A stretch of DNA of 17,753 nt from an uncultured Porphyromonadaceae bacterium (lineage in GTDB: Bacteria; Bacteroidota; Bacteroidia; Bacteroidales; Muribaculaceae), in contig CAMWQY010000015.1 in the NCBI GenBank assembly GCA_947176355.1, forward strand, positions 1 to 17,753. The letters are read 5' to 3'. Position numbers and translations under genes: made by a program. Within the stretch, counting starts at the first letter, position 1. Each line of letters begins with the position of its first letter. Below, piece by piece: positions 6,525-14,095 of the stretch. The notes under the pieces are model-generated. The model did not search any database. It saw nothing but the letters and a program-made list of their open reading frames with translations, and was not told the origin of the DNA.

Positions 6525-6593
6525 ACAACGTAATAAAGCATGCTCCGCATGCGCCCCACCGAGTCAAACAACGTAATGAAGCATGCGCCCCAC
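6516..6593. repeat. Direct repeat with 43-bp period and GCATGC palindromes
   Basis: A 28-bp sequence starting CCGAGTCAAACAACGTAAT occurs at 6516-6543 and again at 6559-6586 with one mismatch (A/G). Each copy leads into GCATGC, and a GCATGC-GCCCCAC tail follows both (6548-6559 and 6581-6593). In copy one, two GCATGC palindromes separated by TCC form a small hairpin. Both copies can pair with the 5' arm of the 6489 hairpin. No open reading frame is apparent. The rest of the spacer up to the promoter at 6669 is AT-rich with nothing I recognise. Confidence 0.8.
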
Positions 6594-6668
6594 ATTGGTA
6601 GAAAATGTTAAATTTTTTTGAGCTGGGATGTTAATATAAAGATGCAAATGAAAAAAAGTTAAGGAAAA

Positions 6669-6700
6669 TTTGCAAGCTACGATTACATTTATTAATTTTG
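6669..6700 (+). promoter_or_regulatory. Promoter of the fimbrial operon
   Basis: TTTG at 6669-6672 and TAATTTTG at 6693-6700 are separated by 20 bp, an exact match to the Bacteroidetes consensus. The start would be near 6706-6709, giving a leader of about 230 nt before the first structural gene at 6940. No inverted repeats flank this promoter, so it does not look like an invertible, phase-variable one. Confidence 0.8.
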
Positions 6701-6746
6701 CACAAAATTTAAGCATCTCCAACCAAGAGATACTTCAAATCAAATC

Positions 6747-6790
6747 ACAATTAGATTGTAATCAGGGCGTTATAGACCTTGCTTTATAAC
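6747..6790 (+). other. Two small hairpins in the fimbrial leader
   Basis: ACAAT (6747-6751) pairs with ATTGT (6755-6759) around TAG. GTTATA (6769-6774) pairs with TATAAC (6785-6790) around a 10-nt loop. Both are short and AU-rich, so structure is only possible. They lie between the promoter and the leader ORF. Confidence 0.35.
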
Positions 6791-6805
6791 ATAACAGAAA
6801 TTGCT

Positions 6806-6895
6806 ATGACCTACAACCATCTTGAAATCCGGAGCGTGGTGCGTTTTGCGAGGGCGAAACGTGTGGCGTTTTTTTTCGTGCGCGTAGGCATATAG
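6806..6895 (+). CDS. Putative 29-residue leader peptide of the fimbrial operon
   Basis: ATG at 6806-6808 opens a frame ending in TAG at 6893-6895, with product MTYNHLEIRSVVRFARAKRV followed by AFFFVRVGI. It has six basic residues (R9, R13, R16, K18, R19, R26), mostly in its middle, and three consecutive Phe. It lies inside the ~230-nt leader, 44 bp before the first structural gene. The codons from Ser10 to Ala21 span a terminator-like hairpin, and Phe22-24 are encoded by the following T-run. That arrangement suggests a regulatory leader ORF whose translation opens the hairpin. No Shine-Dalgarno sequence is seen, as usual in this phylum. I know of no described family for it. It could be chance, since a 29-codon ORF alone is weak evidence; the case rests on its position relative to the hairpin. 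Confidence 0.5.
   Translation: MTYNHLEIRSVVRFARAKRVAFFFVRVGI
6835..6876 (+). terminator. Attenuator-like intrinsic terminator in the fimbrial leader
   Basis: Arms 6835-6849 (CGTGGTGCGTTTTGC) and 6854-6868 (GCGAAACGTGTGGCG) pair over 15 positions with one G-G mismatch and five G-U wobbles, around the tetraloop GAGG. Eight consecutive T (6869-6876) follow directly. This is the form of a Rho-independent terminator, placed after the operon promoter and before its first gene. Read-through would be needed for fimbrial expression. The overlap with the leader ORF at 6806-6895 suggests that translation controls it. Confidence 0.6.
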
Positions 6896-6939
6896 GCAAA
6901 AGAAATGATCTAACGGGAATTTAAAACACTATAAATAAT

Positions 6940-7539
6940 ATGACAATACAACTCAGCAATATCAAGATCAAACTGATTATTGCTTTATTACTCTTAGTGG
7001 GAGCCTCCACGAGCTTAAGAGCGCAGAAGGCGGCACTAAAGACCAACATCGTGAGCGACGCTCTGCTGAGTCCGAACCTCGGTCTTGAGATAGGGCTTGC
7101 TCCAAAATGGACGCTTAACGTAGCCGGTCAGCTCAACCTTTGGACCGTCAACGACCACAAGTGGCGCCATTGGCTTGTGCAGCCGGAGGCAAGATATTGG
7201 TTTTGCCGTCGATTCCAGGGTCATTTCCTCGGACTCCATGCCATCGGAGGAGAATTCAACTTCGGCCATATTGACAACGGTCTACACTTCTTAGGGACCG
7301 ACCTACGCCCATTGAAAGACCGCCGCTACGAAGGGTGGGGAGCAGGAGCCGGCATCGGCTATGGCTACGACTGGATCCTCAACCGCCATTGGAACCTCGA
7401 GGCAGAAATAGGCATCGGCTGGATCCATGCGCGCTACGATGAGTATCCATGCGCAGTGTGCGGCAAGAAGCTTGGATCGGGACATCACAATTATTTCGGA
7501 CCGACCAAGGTGGCACTAAATCTCGAATACGTCTTCTAA
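6940..7539 (+). CDS. DUF3575-type outer-membrane protein of the fimbrial locus
   Basis: The product is 199 residues with a clear signal peptide: a basic and polar start, hydrophobic core IIALLLLVGAS and a likely cut after SLRA (about residue 28). The mature part alternates polar and hydrophobic residues in aromatic-rich strands (LGLEIGLAPKWTLNVAGQ, WLVQPEARYWF, GWGAGAGIGYGYDWIL) and ends LNLEYVF, with a terminal Phe as usual for outer-membrane beta-barrels. This matches the DUF3575 proteins that commonly start Bacteroidales fimbrial operons. Their exact role is unproven; an assembly or outer-membrane accessory function is the usual suggestion. CAVC near residue 169 is a possible disulfide pair. 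It is the first structural gene after the leader and is followed by the next gene after 15 bp, so both are surely co-transcribed. Confidence 0.85.
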   Translation: MTIQLSNIKIKLIIALLLLVGASTSLRAQKAALKTNIVSDALLSPNLGLEIGLAPKWTLNVAGQLNLWTVNDHKWRHWLVQPEARYWFCRRFQGHFLGLHAIGGEFNFGHIDNGLHFLGTDLRPLKDRRYEGWGAGAGIGYGYDWILNRHWNLEAEIGIGWIHARYDEYPCAVCGKKLGSGHHNYFGPTKVALNLEYVF

Positions 7540-7554
7540 AACCCTTAAAAGCTC

Positions 7555-9000
7555 ATGAACAAGAAAATCATAGCGCTGGCAGCCGCGATGCTGCCGATGA
7601 TTGCAGCTGCACAGACCAACACAGAGCGCCTGCACATATCGCAGATGAGCGTAAACAAGGGTGATACACTCATCACGCTCAACATGAACGTAGACCCTAA
7701 GGCATTCAAGGTGAAGAGCACCGACATCGTCACGCTTACTCCACAGTTGGTGACCGACGGCGACACGGTAGCCATGCCCGGAATCCGCATAGCGGGAAGG
7801 AAAGCATGGTATAGCGAGATCCGCGAGGGAAACGCCACCCCGCTTAATCTCTCGAGAGCCGGCAAGAGCCTCCCCTTGGAATACTCGAGCACCTTGGGCT
7901 ACTATCCTCAGTCAGGCTCATCCACCATCATCATCACCTCCGACACGATCAGCATCTGCAACTGCGACCCGGCAAGATCGGGCATCACACCTATTGTAGA
8001 GATCAATGAGCCGCCGGTGACAAACTTCCTTGAATATGCCCACAACTTCCAGTATATCGCACCGAAGGACACTGCTGACAAGATCTTCAATCTCTCCGGA
8101 CGCGCCAACATCATCTTCAAGGTGAACCGCACCGACATAGACTGGACCTACTTCGCCAACCATGCCGAATTGGACTCAATCCTGAAATCGATCAATCAGG
8201 TAAAGGACAATCCATACGCCACGGTAGAGAGAATCCGCCTTACCGGTTATGCATCCCCTGAAGGACCTTACCTGAACAACGTCCGTCTGGCAAAAGGGCG
8301 TACGGAAGTGGTTACAAAATACGTGGAGCAGCACTCCGGCTTCCCCCACTCCGTATATGAGACAGCCTCCGTGCCTGAAGACTGGGACGGACTGCGCCAG
8401 TGGATAGAGGAATCATCGATACCTAACAAGCACGAGATGATAGCCTTCATCGACGACCCGGCGATACCTATCGAGAAGAAAAATGATATGTTCCGTGCGA
8501 AGTTCCCCAACGACTACCCCTTCTTGCTTCAGAACGTCTACCCGCAGCTTCGCCACACCGACTACAAGATCACTTACCGCATCAAGAAATTCTACGATGT
8601 AGATGAGATAGCAAAGGTATTCGCCACCAATCCCAAAATGCTTTCGCTCAACGAGCTATATCTGCTCTCGGGCAAGTATCCCCAGGGATCACCGGAATAC
8701 TTCCAGGTGTTCATGACAGCCGCCGCGATGTATCCTGAGAGCGACGTAGCAAACCTTAATGCAGCAGGATGCGCGATGAGCAACGGCAACCTGCAGGCAG
8801 CGAGGACATATCTGGAGAAGGTGAAGCAGAGTGCGGAATCCGACTATGCATGGGGTATGCTCTACGCAATGGAAGAGAACTATCCCAAGGCACTCGAGAT
8901 GCTGAAGAAGGCAGCGGCAGCCGGCTCAGAGCAGGCAGCAGACATGATTCCCGCAGTCGAGGCAGCACTCGCACCTAAGCAGGACATCGTAATCTACTGA
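7555..9000 (+). CDS. DUF3868 / OmpA-like fimbrial accessory protein with TPR-like C-terminus
   Basis: The product is 481 residues. The signal peptide MNKKIIALAAAMLPMIAAA is cut near residue 19. The N-terminal third (to ~130) is beta-rich and fits DUF3868, found in Bacteroidales fimbrial operons. Residues ~180-330 hold an OmpA-C-like unit, with a strand-helix pattern IIFKVNRTDIDW...LDSILKSINQV followed by RIRLTGYASPEGPYLNNVRL and AKGR, the usual peptidoglycan-binding-type core. Residues ~362-475 are Ala-rich helical pairs (LNAAGCAMSNGNLQAARTYLEKV, ALEMLKKAAAAGSEQA) resembling tetratricopeptide repeats. It probably sits in the periplasm or outer-membrane inner face, linking the fimbrial base to the wall or assisting assembly (inference). 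It is more GC-rich than the fimbrillin genes that follow, as is the preceding gene. Confidence 0.84.
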   Translation: MNKKIIALAAAMLPMIAAAQTNTERLHISQMSVNKGDTLITLNMNVDPKAFKVKSTDIVTLTPQLVTDGDTVAMPGIRIAGRKAWYSEIREGNATPLNLSRAGKSLPLEYSSTLGYYPQSGSSTIIITSDTISICNCDPARSGITPIVEINEPPVTNFLEYAHNFQYIAPKDTADKIFNLSGRANIIFKVNRTDIDWTYFANHAELDSILKSINQVKDNPYATVERIRLTGYASPEGPYLNNVRLAKGRTEVVTKYVEQHSGFPHSVYETASVPEDWDGLRQWIEESSIPNKHEMIAFIDDPAIPIEKKNDMFRAKFPNDYPFLLQNVYPQLRHTDYKITYRIKKFYDVDEIAKVFATNPKMLSLNELYLLSGKYPQGSPEYFQVFMTAAAMYPESDVANLNAAGCAMSNGNLQAARTYLEKVKQSAESDYAWGMLYAMEENYPKALEMLKKAAAAGSEQAADMIPAVEAALAPKQDIVIY

Positions 9001-9009
9001 GAGTAGCGA

Positions 9010-9024
9010 GCACTCTCCGAGTGC
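9010..9024 (+). other. Small hairpin before the major fimbrillin gene
   Basis: GCACTC (9010-9015) and GAGTGC (9019-9024) pair around TCC, ten bases after the preceding stop. No T-run follows. The 98-bp gap up to 9099 is otherwise AT-rich and I see no convincing promoter. The hairpin may be an mRNA end-stabiliser or processing site. Confidence 0.4.
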
Positions 9025-9098
9025 GTCCTCCACAGACTCAAATACACAAAAAGACTTGAAAATAAATCAATTCAAACATCAAATTATATTTTAACTTT

Positions 9099-11333
9099 AT
9101 GAAAAAAAATCGTATTTTTGGCGCGCTTTCGGCTGCAGCTCTTCTCTTAGCCGGCGCATGCTCCAACGACATGATCAATTCTGGCTCCCAGAATGAAGAT
9201 AATGTCGTCAATAATGAAGACGGAGTTTTCCTCGCCGTCCACTTCGATCTTCCTTCTGCTAAGGAGACAAGAAGCTACACTACTGAAAACGGTAGTAACA
9301 GCGGTACTGAAGTTGGTCATGATTATGAGAACACAGTAAAGAGATCTTTCATTGTTCTTGCTAAAACAGATAATACTTTTATTGCCGCTGGAGAATGTGA
9401 AAATCCGGAAGCTGTCGGCACAACCGGCATTAGCTACCGAAGCACTGCTATGTTTACCAAGACTGAGCTGAACAGGTTTTACCAGAATGCACTTGACTCA
9501 GAAGACAAAGATGCTCTCTCCGGTAATTACAAAGTAAATGTATTTGTATTTGCAAATCCTACTGATGGTCTGTCAGATTATTTAAACCACTTAACATTTG
9601 GCGATACTTGGGTTGATGGTGTAGGTGTTTACAATGAGAGAGAAACCGGCAATGTGGGAAAAATTTGGAATGAAAATTATTTCTTGATGGCAAACAGCGA
9701 AATCTGCACTCGTCTTCTTCCCGCAAGCATTGAGGATTGGAATGCACATACCACTGCCGCTACTGCTTTCAATCTTTCCGGTATGAATAATTTCGGACGA
9801 CCAAATGAAATTGACAATTTGACTCCCGGTAACGTGATGGTTGAGCGTGCCGCTGCTCGTTATGACTTCCGCGACGGTGCTCTTGACGGTATTGACAACC
9901 CGGATCCTACATATAATGGCTTTGCTGCACAGACATATCATGTAGTTCGAACTACTGAAAATGATCCTTTGGTTGATGTGTTCCTCGGAAAGATGTCAAT
10001 GGTAAATATGAATAAGGAGTATTATTTCCTTCGTCGTGTTTCTCCGAAAGGACTCGGCAACATTCCTGGTTCTACAGAAAATGTAAATAATGTAACTATC
10101 TTAGGCAAAGAGCTTCCTTGGTATTCAAATGATCTTGGTCAGGCTATTGGTACTCCCGGTAATTATGTAGTAGATGCTTATTGGGATTGGAAAGCAAAAA
10201 CACCTACTACAGGTTTTTCAGCACACTTCAATTATCCATTCTTCACAGAAGAAGGAATTGCTGACAATCCGGAAGTGGCTACAGACCGTTGGTACACTTC
10301 TGTCATTAAAGATGTTCTTGATAATGGAGTAGAAGATAATCCCGATTCTTGGAATGCAGATGGCAAGAAGAAGTCCTACAAAACTTGGCGCTATCTGACA
10401 GAGGGTACTATCCCAGAAGTCGAAACCCAGCAGTATGGTATTACCAATGGTATTGTATTCAAAGGCCTGATGAAGCCCGCTCGTGATGCAAGACTTACAG
10501 CAACAGGAACTCAGGGAGAGGATGGTTATGTACCTGCTGATGATGAGTTTACTCAGAAACTTCTTGAAGCCCTGAAGACAAGTGAAGATGGCAATAAGCT
10601 ACATGATCCTATTCTTTATGAATTTGGTGGTCATCTTTATTGCACCTGGGAACACATCCGCCGTATGGCTATCTATTTGTCATTAACCAATCTTAAGTGG
10701 GACTCCGATAATAATAAATGGGATTTCTCCATCAACCGAAGCACCCTTATATATAATGCTGTGTTCGGCACAGGTGGCTTTGGTTCTGTTACATTCTCTT
10801 GCGATCAGACCGGAGAGCTTAAAAATGCGGACTTCCTAAAGACTACAGGCCCCAATATGCAGACTCTCACAGACATAATACCTGAAGATGAGGCTTCTGC
10901 AAACTTCAAATATAATGCTTGGAAGACAGCATTCCCCGGTTCGGATGATCAAGTAAATGACGATGAAGCAGCTGAGATGGTATATTTTAATGCTTTCCGT
11001 GATGTAGCAGTTGGCAAGAACATCAAATTCTTCCAGACAAGCTATGATCCGCAGCTTGGTGGATGGGGCTACTACTGCTACTATTACTATTGGAACCGCC
11101 ACAATGACAATGGAGATGAAGGTATTATGGGCCCAATGGAGTTTGATGTAGTCCGCAACAACGTCTACAAACTCGCTGTCACAAAGATTGCTCGTCTCGG
11201 TCACCCGCGTATTTCTGCTAACGACCCTGATAAGCCAACTCCAAACACTCCCGATGAGAAGGGTGACGTTTACATCACTGTGACTTGTACTACTCTTCCT
11301 TGGGTAGTTCGCGAAAACGAAATTCACTTCTAA
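9099..11333 (+). CDS. Mfa1-type major fimbrillin lipoprotein
   Basis: The product is 744 residues. The signal peptide ends in LAGAC with lipid Cys at 21. The segment GVFLAVHFDLPSAKETRSYT follows, and T57-R58-S59 is a candidate site for arginine-specific cleavage during subunit maturation. The C-terminus is diagnostic: a Tyr-rich stretch WGYYCYYYYWNRHNDN, then MGPMEFDVVRNNVYKLAVTKIARLG, then GDVYITVTCTTLPWVVRENEIHF at the very end. This is the Mfa1 C-terminal region (Fimbrillin_C) known from P. gingivalis, whose final strand takes part in polymerisation. P. gingivalis Mfa1 is 563 residues, so this one is distinctly longer. Its place before the Mfa2-type anchor gene supports the major-subunit role. 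It is AT-richer than the two genes before it. Confidence 0.92.
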   Translation: MKKNRIFGALSAAALLLAGACSNDMINSGSQNEDNVVNNEDGVFLAVHFDLPSAKETRSYTTENGSNSGTEVGHDYENTVKRSFIVLAKTDNTFIAAGECENPEAVGTTGISYRSTAMFTKTELNRFYQNALDSEDKDALSGNYKVNVFVFANPTDGLSDYLNHLTFGDTWVDGVGVYNERETGNVGKIWNENYFLMANSEICTRLLPASIEDWNAHTTAATAFNLSGMNNFGRPNEIDNLTPGNVMVERAAARYDFRDGALDGIDNPDPTYNGFAAQTYHVVRTTENDPLVDVFLGKMSMVNMNKEYYFLRRVSPKGLGNIPGSTENVNNVTILGKELPWYSNDLGQAIGTPGNYVVDAYWDWKAKTPTTGFSAHFNYPFFTEEGIADNPEVATDRWYTSVIKDVLDNGVEDNPDSWNADGKKKSYKTWRYLTEGTIPEVETQQYGITNGIVFKGLMKPARDARLTATGTQGEDGYVPADDEFTQKLLEALKTSEDGNKLHDPILYEFGGHLYCTWEHIRRMAIYLSLTNLKWDSDNNKWDFSINRSTLIYNAVFGTGGFGSVTFSCDQTGELKNADFLKTTGPNMQTLTDIIPEDEASANFKYNAWKTAFPGSDDQVNDDEAAEMVYFNAFRDVAVGKNIKFFQTSYDPQLGGWGYYCYYYYWNRHNDNGDEGIMGPMEFDVVRNNVYKLAVTKIARLGHPRISANDPDKPTPNTPDEKGDVYITVTCTTLPWVVRENEIHF

Positions 11334-11352
11334 AGGTAGGCTTATATTCCGA

Positions 11353-11370
11353 TCAGCCACTGATGGCTGA
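11353..11370 (+). other. Hairpin 1 after the major fimbrillin gene
   Basis: TCAGCCA (11353-11359) and TGGCTGA (11364-11370) pair perfectly around CTGA, 19 bp after the mfa1-like stop codon. An A-run follows rather than a T-run, so it is not a forward intrinsic terminator. Confidence 0.55.
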
Positions 11371-11380
11371 AAAAAGCATA

Positions 11381-11410
11381 GATCTGAGAGGCGTGAAACC
11401 CTCTCAGATC
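11381..11410 (+). other. Hairpin 2 between major fimbrillin and anchor genes
   Basis: GATCTGAGAGG (11381-11391) and CCTCTCAGATC (11400-11410) form a perfect 11-bp stem around an 8-nt loop CGTGAAAC. No T-run follows (ACCAAAAAAA). Together with hairpin 1 it could protect the 3' end of a processed major-subunit mRNA or reduce read-through into the anchor gene. This role is inferred from position. Confidence 0.6.
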
Positions 11411-11433
11411 ACCAAAAAAACAACAAATACGAC

Positions 11434-12444
11434 ATGAAAATCAGATCTTTTTCAGATTCTATCAAGAAGGCATTAGCGGCTACAGTGATAGCGGGAACGA
11501 CTCTGTCGTTCTCCTCTTGCGACCGTATACATGAAGACCTGCAGCCTTGTCCTCAGGGACTTCGCATCCGCTTCATATATGACTACAATATGGAATTCGC
11601 CAATGCATTCTACTCTCAAGTAGATTGCCTCACGGTGCTTTTCTATGACGAAGCGGGCAATTATGTTACCACACAGACCAATACGAATCAATCAGACCTT
11701 TCGGATGAGAACTGGCGCATGACGGTGGATCTTGCTCCCGGCGAATATACAGTACTCGCATACGGCGGCATGGAATGTTCCGAGTCATCTTTCAGTTTTG
11801 TAACTCCTCCGGAGACAACATCTCTTAGAGACATCGAGGTCCGTCTCGACCCTGACAAGATCAGCACTGAATTGCATCCCCTTTTCTATGGCCGTCTTAC
11901 TGCTGTGGTTGAGGAAAGCGATCTTGCCTACCGCGAGGTTACAGTAGAGATGATGAAAGATACCAACAATCTTCGTGTACTTCTTCAGCAAGTCAATGGA
12001 GAGCCAGTAAATTATGAAGATTATGACTTTGTCATCACGGACAACAACACCCTATTCGCATGGGACAATGACCTGTTGCCCGTACCGACCGTGACATATT
12101 ATCCATGGGCAAGCGACAATGCAAGCCCGGGAGAACTCCCTGACGGATCGAACGCAAGCGTCGCATGGGCTGAAATCAGTTTCTCACGCCTTCTGACTGC
12201 AGCTTCCCCTCGACTTATAATTACTCACAAGCAATCCGGTAAGAATGTCGTGGACATCCCTCTCAACAATTACCTCCTACTTCTTAAGAGCCAGTCTTTT
12301 GCTTCTATGGGAAATCAGGAATTCCTTGACCGTGAAAGCCGTTGGAATATGATATTCTTCATTAGTGAGGGCAACTATTGGGTATCTACTCAAATCTATA
12401 TCAAAGACTGGGACGTAAGAATCAATAATGCAGAAGTACGATGA
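11434..12444 (+). CDS. Mfa2/FimB-family fimbrial anchor lipoprotein
   Basis: The product is 336 residues. The signal peptide ends at a lipobox SFSSC with lipid Cys at 29, followed by DRIHEDLQPCPQGLRIRFIYDYNM; the CPQG(L/V)R(I/L)RF(I/V)YDYNM form is characteristic of the FimB/Mfa2 family. Further family features are VDLAPGEYTVLAYGG in the first beta domain and NYLLLL near the end. In P. gingivalis Mfa2 anchors the fimbria to the outer membrane and limits its length. Unlike its neighbours it has no Thr-Arg-Ala/Ser site ~36 residues after the Cys, consistent with keeping its lipid. It follows the major subunit gene, as in known mfa loci, and overlaps the next gene by four bases (ATGA). Confidence 0.92.
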   Translation: MKIRSFSDSIKKALAATVIAGTTLSFSSCDRIHEDLQPCPQGLRIRFIYDYNMEFANAFYSQVDCLTVLFYDEAGNYVTTQTNTNQSDLSDENWRMTVDLAPGEYTVLAYGGMECSESSFSFVTPPETTSLRDIEVRLDPDKISTELHPLFYGRLTAVVEESDLAYREVTVEMMKDTNNLRVLLQQVNGEPVNYEDYDFVITDNNTLFAWDNDLLPVPTVTYYPWASDNASPGELPDGSNASVAWAEISFSRLLTAASPRLIITHKQSGKNVVDIPLNNYLLLLKSQSFASMGNQEFLDRESRWNMIFFISEGNYWVSTQIYIKDWDVRINNAEVR

Positions 12445-14045
12445 TGACTATTTCTAAATATATAAATTCATTTTTGATACTCTTTTCCGTGCTTTGGCTG
12501 TCAGGATGTACTGAAGACCCTTCTCTCAGTGCTCCTAATATAGCTCAAGTAGGAAATGGCGACGTCATACTCTCTCTTAATGTCAGCATCAGCAATTCGC
12601 AAAGCGGTACAAGGGCTGACACCGGTTTTGAGGATGCCAAAAACACTCTTGAATTAATGCACTCTCTGCGCGTAATCATTGTTAACGAAAAGGATACCGT
12701 AGAGCACAACCTAAGGGTTGATATGCCTGATGGCATGGGTGTTAATAAGATTGGCGAATTAGAGTTTAAAGTTTCCACTAAGTATGGAACTACTGATACA
12801 ATAAAAGATAAGCATCAGCTTATCCAAACCGAGAAAAAAAGGATCTATCTGATTGCCAATGAAGATGCAATTCCTTCCGGCGATGATTTGCCTACCGGGA
12901 TGGTTGACATAAAGACAATTCTCAATGAGGAACTAAAGCCGGGAGCTAATTTCTTGCAGAGCAGAGCAAAGTATATAGTCATTTGGAATAATTGGCAAGT
13001 AGGATCCGGCAATGCTACCACTTTGCCTGAATATGCTACCCCCTTCATTGACAATGAAAGTGAGAATAAGAAATATGTTTTGATGACTGAGTTTTTTGAT
13101 GTAGATGTGACTAACAATCTCTCTATACCGGGGGAACAAAGAACCAAAGCCAATCTCTTCATCACCCGCAATCTTGTCAAGTTTCGTTTTTCAATCAAAG
13201 CTGATGATGACACTCCCGCTTTCAAAGTGAAGAAAATAATCTTCAGCAATCTGATGCAAAAAGAATATCTGTTCCCAAATGAAGCTGAATACAAGCCTTC
13301 TAAATATGATGCGGATGGCAAAGTATCTATTGAGAATAGAGAGATAACTTCATACGTAGTTCCTTCATACTCACATGGTGATGGCAACTTAGTGCGTCCA
13401 TATATCTTCGAGCCTAACAACTTTGGTTTCAACGCCACATCTGCCACTCCAGAAAGTGCTTTTAGAGATGAGTATGAGCCTGAGCTCTATTTCTGCGAGA
13501 CAAGGAATCTTGTCAAGTCAGATGCTGATGACACGGTAACAGACTCTCAACTATATACAGTAGCAATAGAAGTCGACTTCCAAAATAAGCTTAAGGATGA
13601 AGCCGGCAATGAGATCATAGATCCTTTCGTCGTGACTTTTGATCCTCAGCCGTTAGAGAAATTGACATTACTCCCAAGAAACACAATTGTCCAAGTAGAC
13701 ATGAATGTCCACAAGGGTAAGCTTGAGGCTACAGCAACCGTCTTCCCATATACGGGCGTATGGCTGAATCCGGAATTCGGATTTACTGTCCCAGCAACGG
13801 GAATAGATTTCGGTAATGAAGAGTTTGAACTTGAAGAAGGAGCTACACTGACTCTGTCTCCGGCTATCCTACCTGAAGATGTCACAGATAGGACCTTGAA
13901 ATGGAATTCTTCTTCTCCGGAAGTCGCAACAGTGGATGAGGGTGTTGTTAAAGCTTTGCTACCTGGCGAAGCTACTATCACTGCCACCACCTCAAACAAC
14001 ATAAGCGGAAGCTGTAAAATCATAGTAAAGGAAAAGACAAATTAA
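12441..14045 (+). CDS. Fimbrillin-like minor subunit lipoprotein with C-terminal Ig-like (Big_2) domain
   Basis: The product is 534 residues. The lipobox LSGC gives lipid Cys at 23, and GTRAD with R58 is a typical fimbrillin maturation site. Residues ~40-440 are beta-rich in fimbrillin style, with DVILSLNVSISNSQSGTRA, then LRVIIVNEKDT and ITRNLVKFRFSIKADD. Residues ~450-532 form a clear bacterial Ig-like group 2 domain: ATGIDF, ATLTLSPAILPEDVTDRTLKW, SSSPEVATVDEGVVKALLPGEATITATT. It is probably a minor structural or tip-complex subunit, in the position of mfa3/mfa4 of P. gingivalis, but the family assignment of the fimbrillin part is by style and context. The first ATG at 12441 overlaps the anchor stop (ATGA), so coupling is likely; a second ATG follows immediately at 12444. 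Confidence 0.8.
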   Translation: MMTISKYINSFLILFSVLWLSGCTEDPSLSAPNIAQVGNGDVILSLNVSISNSQSGTRADTGFEDAKNTLELMHSLRVIIVNEKDTVEHNLRVDMPDGMGVNKIGELEFKVSTKYGTTDTIKDKHQLIQTEKKRIYLIANEDAIPSGDDLPTGMVDIKTILNEELKPGANFLQSRAKYIVIWNNWQVGSGNATTLPEYATPFIDNESENKKYVLMTEFFDVDVTNNLSIPGEQRTKANLFITRNLVKFRFSIKADDDTPAFKVKKIIFSNLMQKEYLFPNEAEYKPSKYDADGKVSIENREITSYVVPSYSHGDGNLVRPYIFEPNNFGFNATSATPESAFRDEYEPELYFCETRNLVKSDADDTVTDSQLYTVAIEVDFQNKLKDEAGNEIIDPFVVTFDPQPLEKLTLLPRNTIVQVDMNVHKGKLEATATVFPYTGVWLNPEFGFTVPATGIDFGNEEFELEEGATLTLSPAILPEDVTDRTLKWNSSSPEVATVDEGVVKALLPGEATITATTSNNISGSCKIIVKEKTN

Positions 14046-14095
14046 GTTGCTTCAGGTCGTCTGGAAGATGAGAAAAAACGATAATTAATTGACAG

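Noticed and set aside
6600..6800. Invertible (phase-variable) fimbrial promoter
   Set aside because: I looked for inverted repeats on both sides of the 6669-6700 promoter and found none long enough to serve as recombination sites; no recombinase gene is present.
9055..9092. Promoter directly before the major fimbrillin gene (CTTG ... TATATTTT)
   Set aside because: The spacing is 26 bp instead of 19-21, the -7 element lacks its final G, and transcription would begin at the start codon.
12845..13447. A 200-residue minus-strand frame inside the Big_2 fimbrillin gene
   Set aside because: It has no recognisable domain or promoter and lies opposite a well-supported gene. The 174-residue frame at 10836-11360 was dropped for the same reason.
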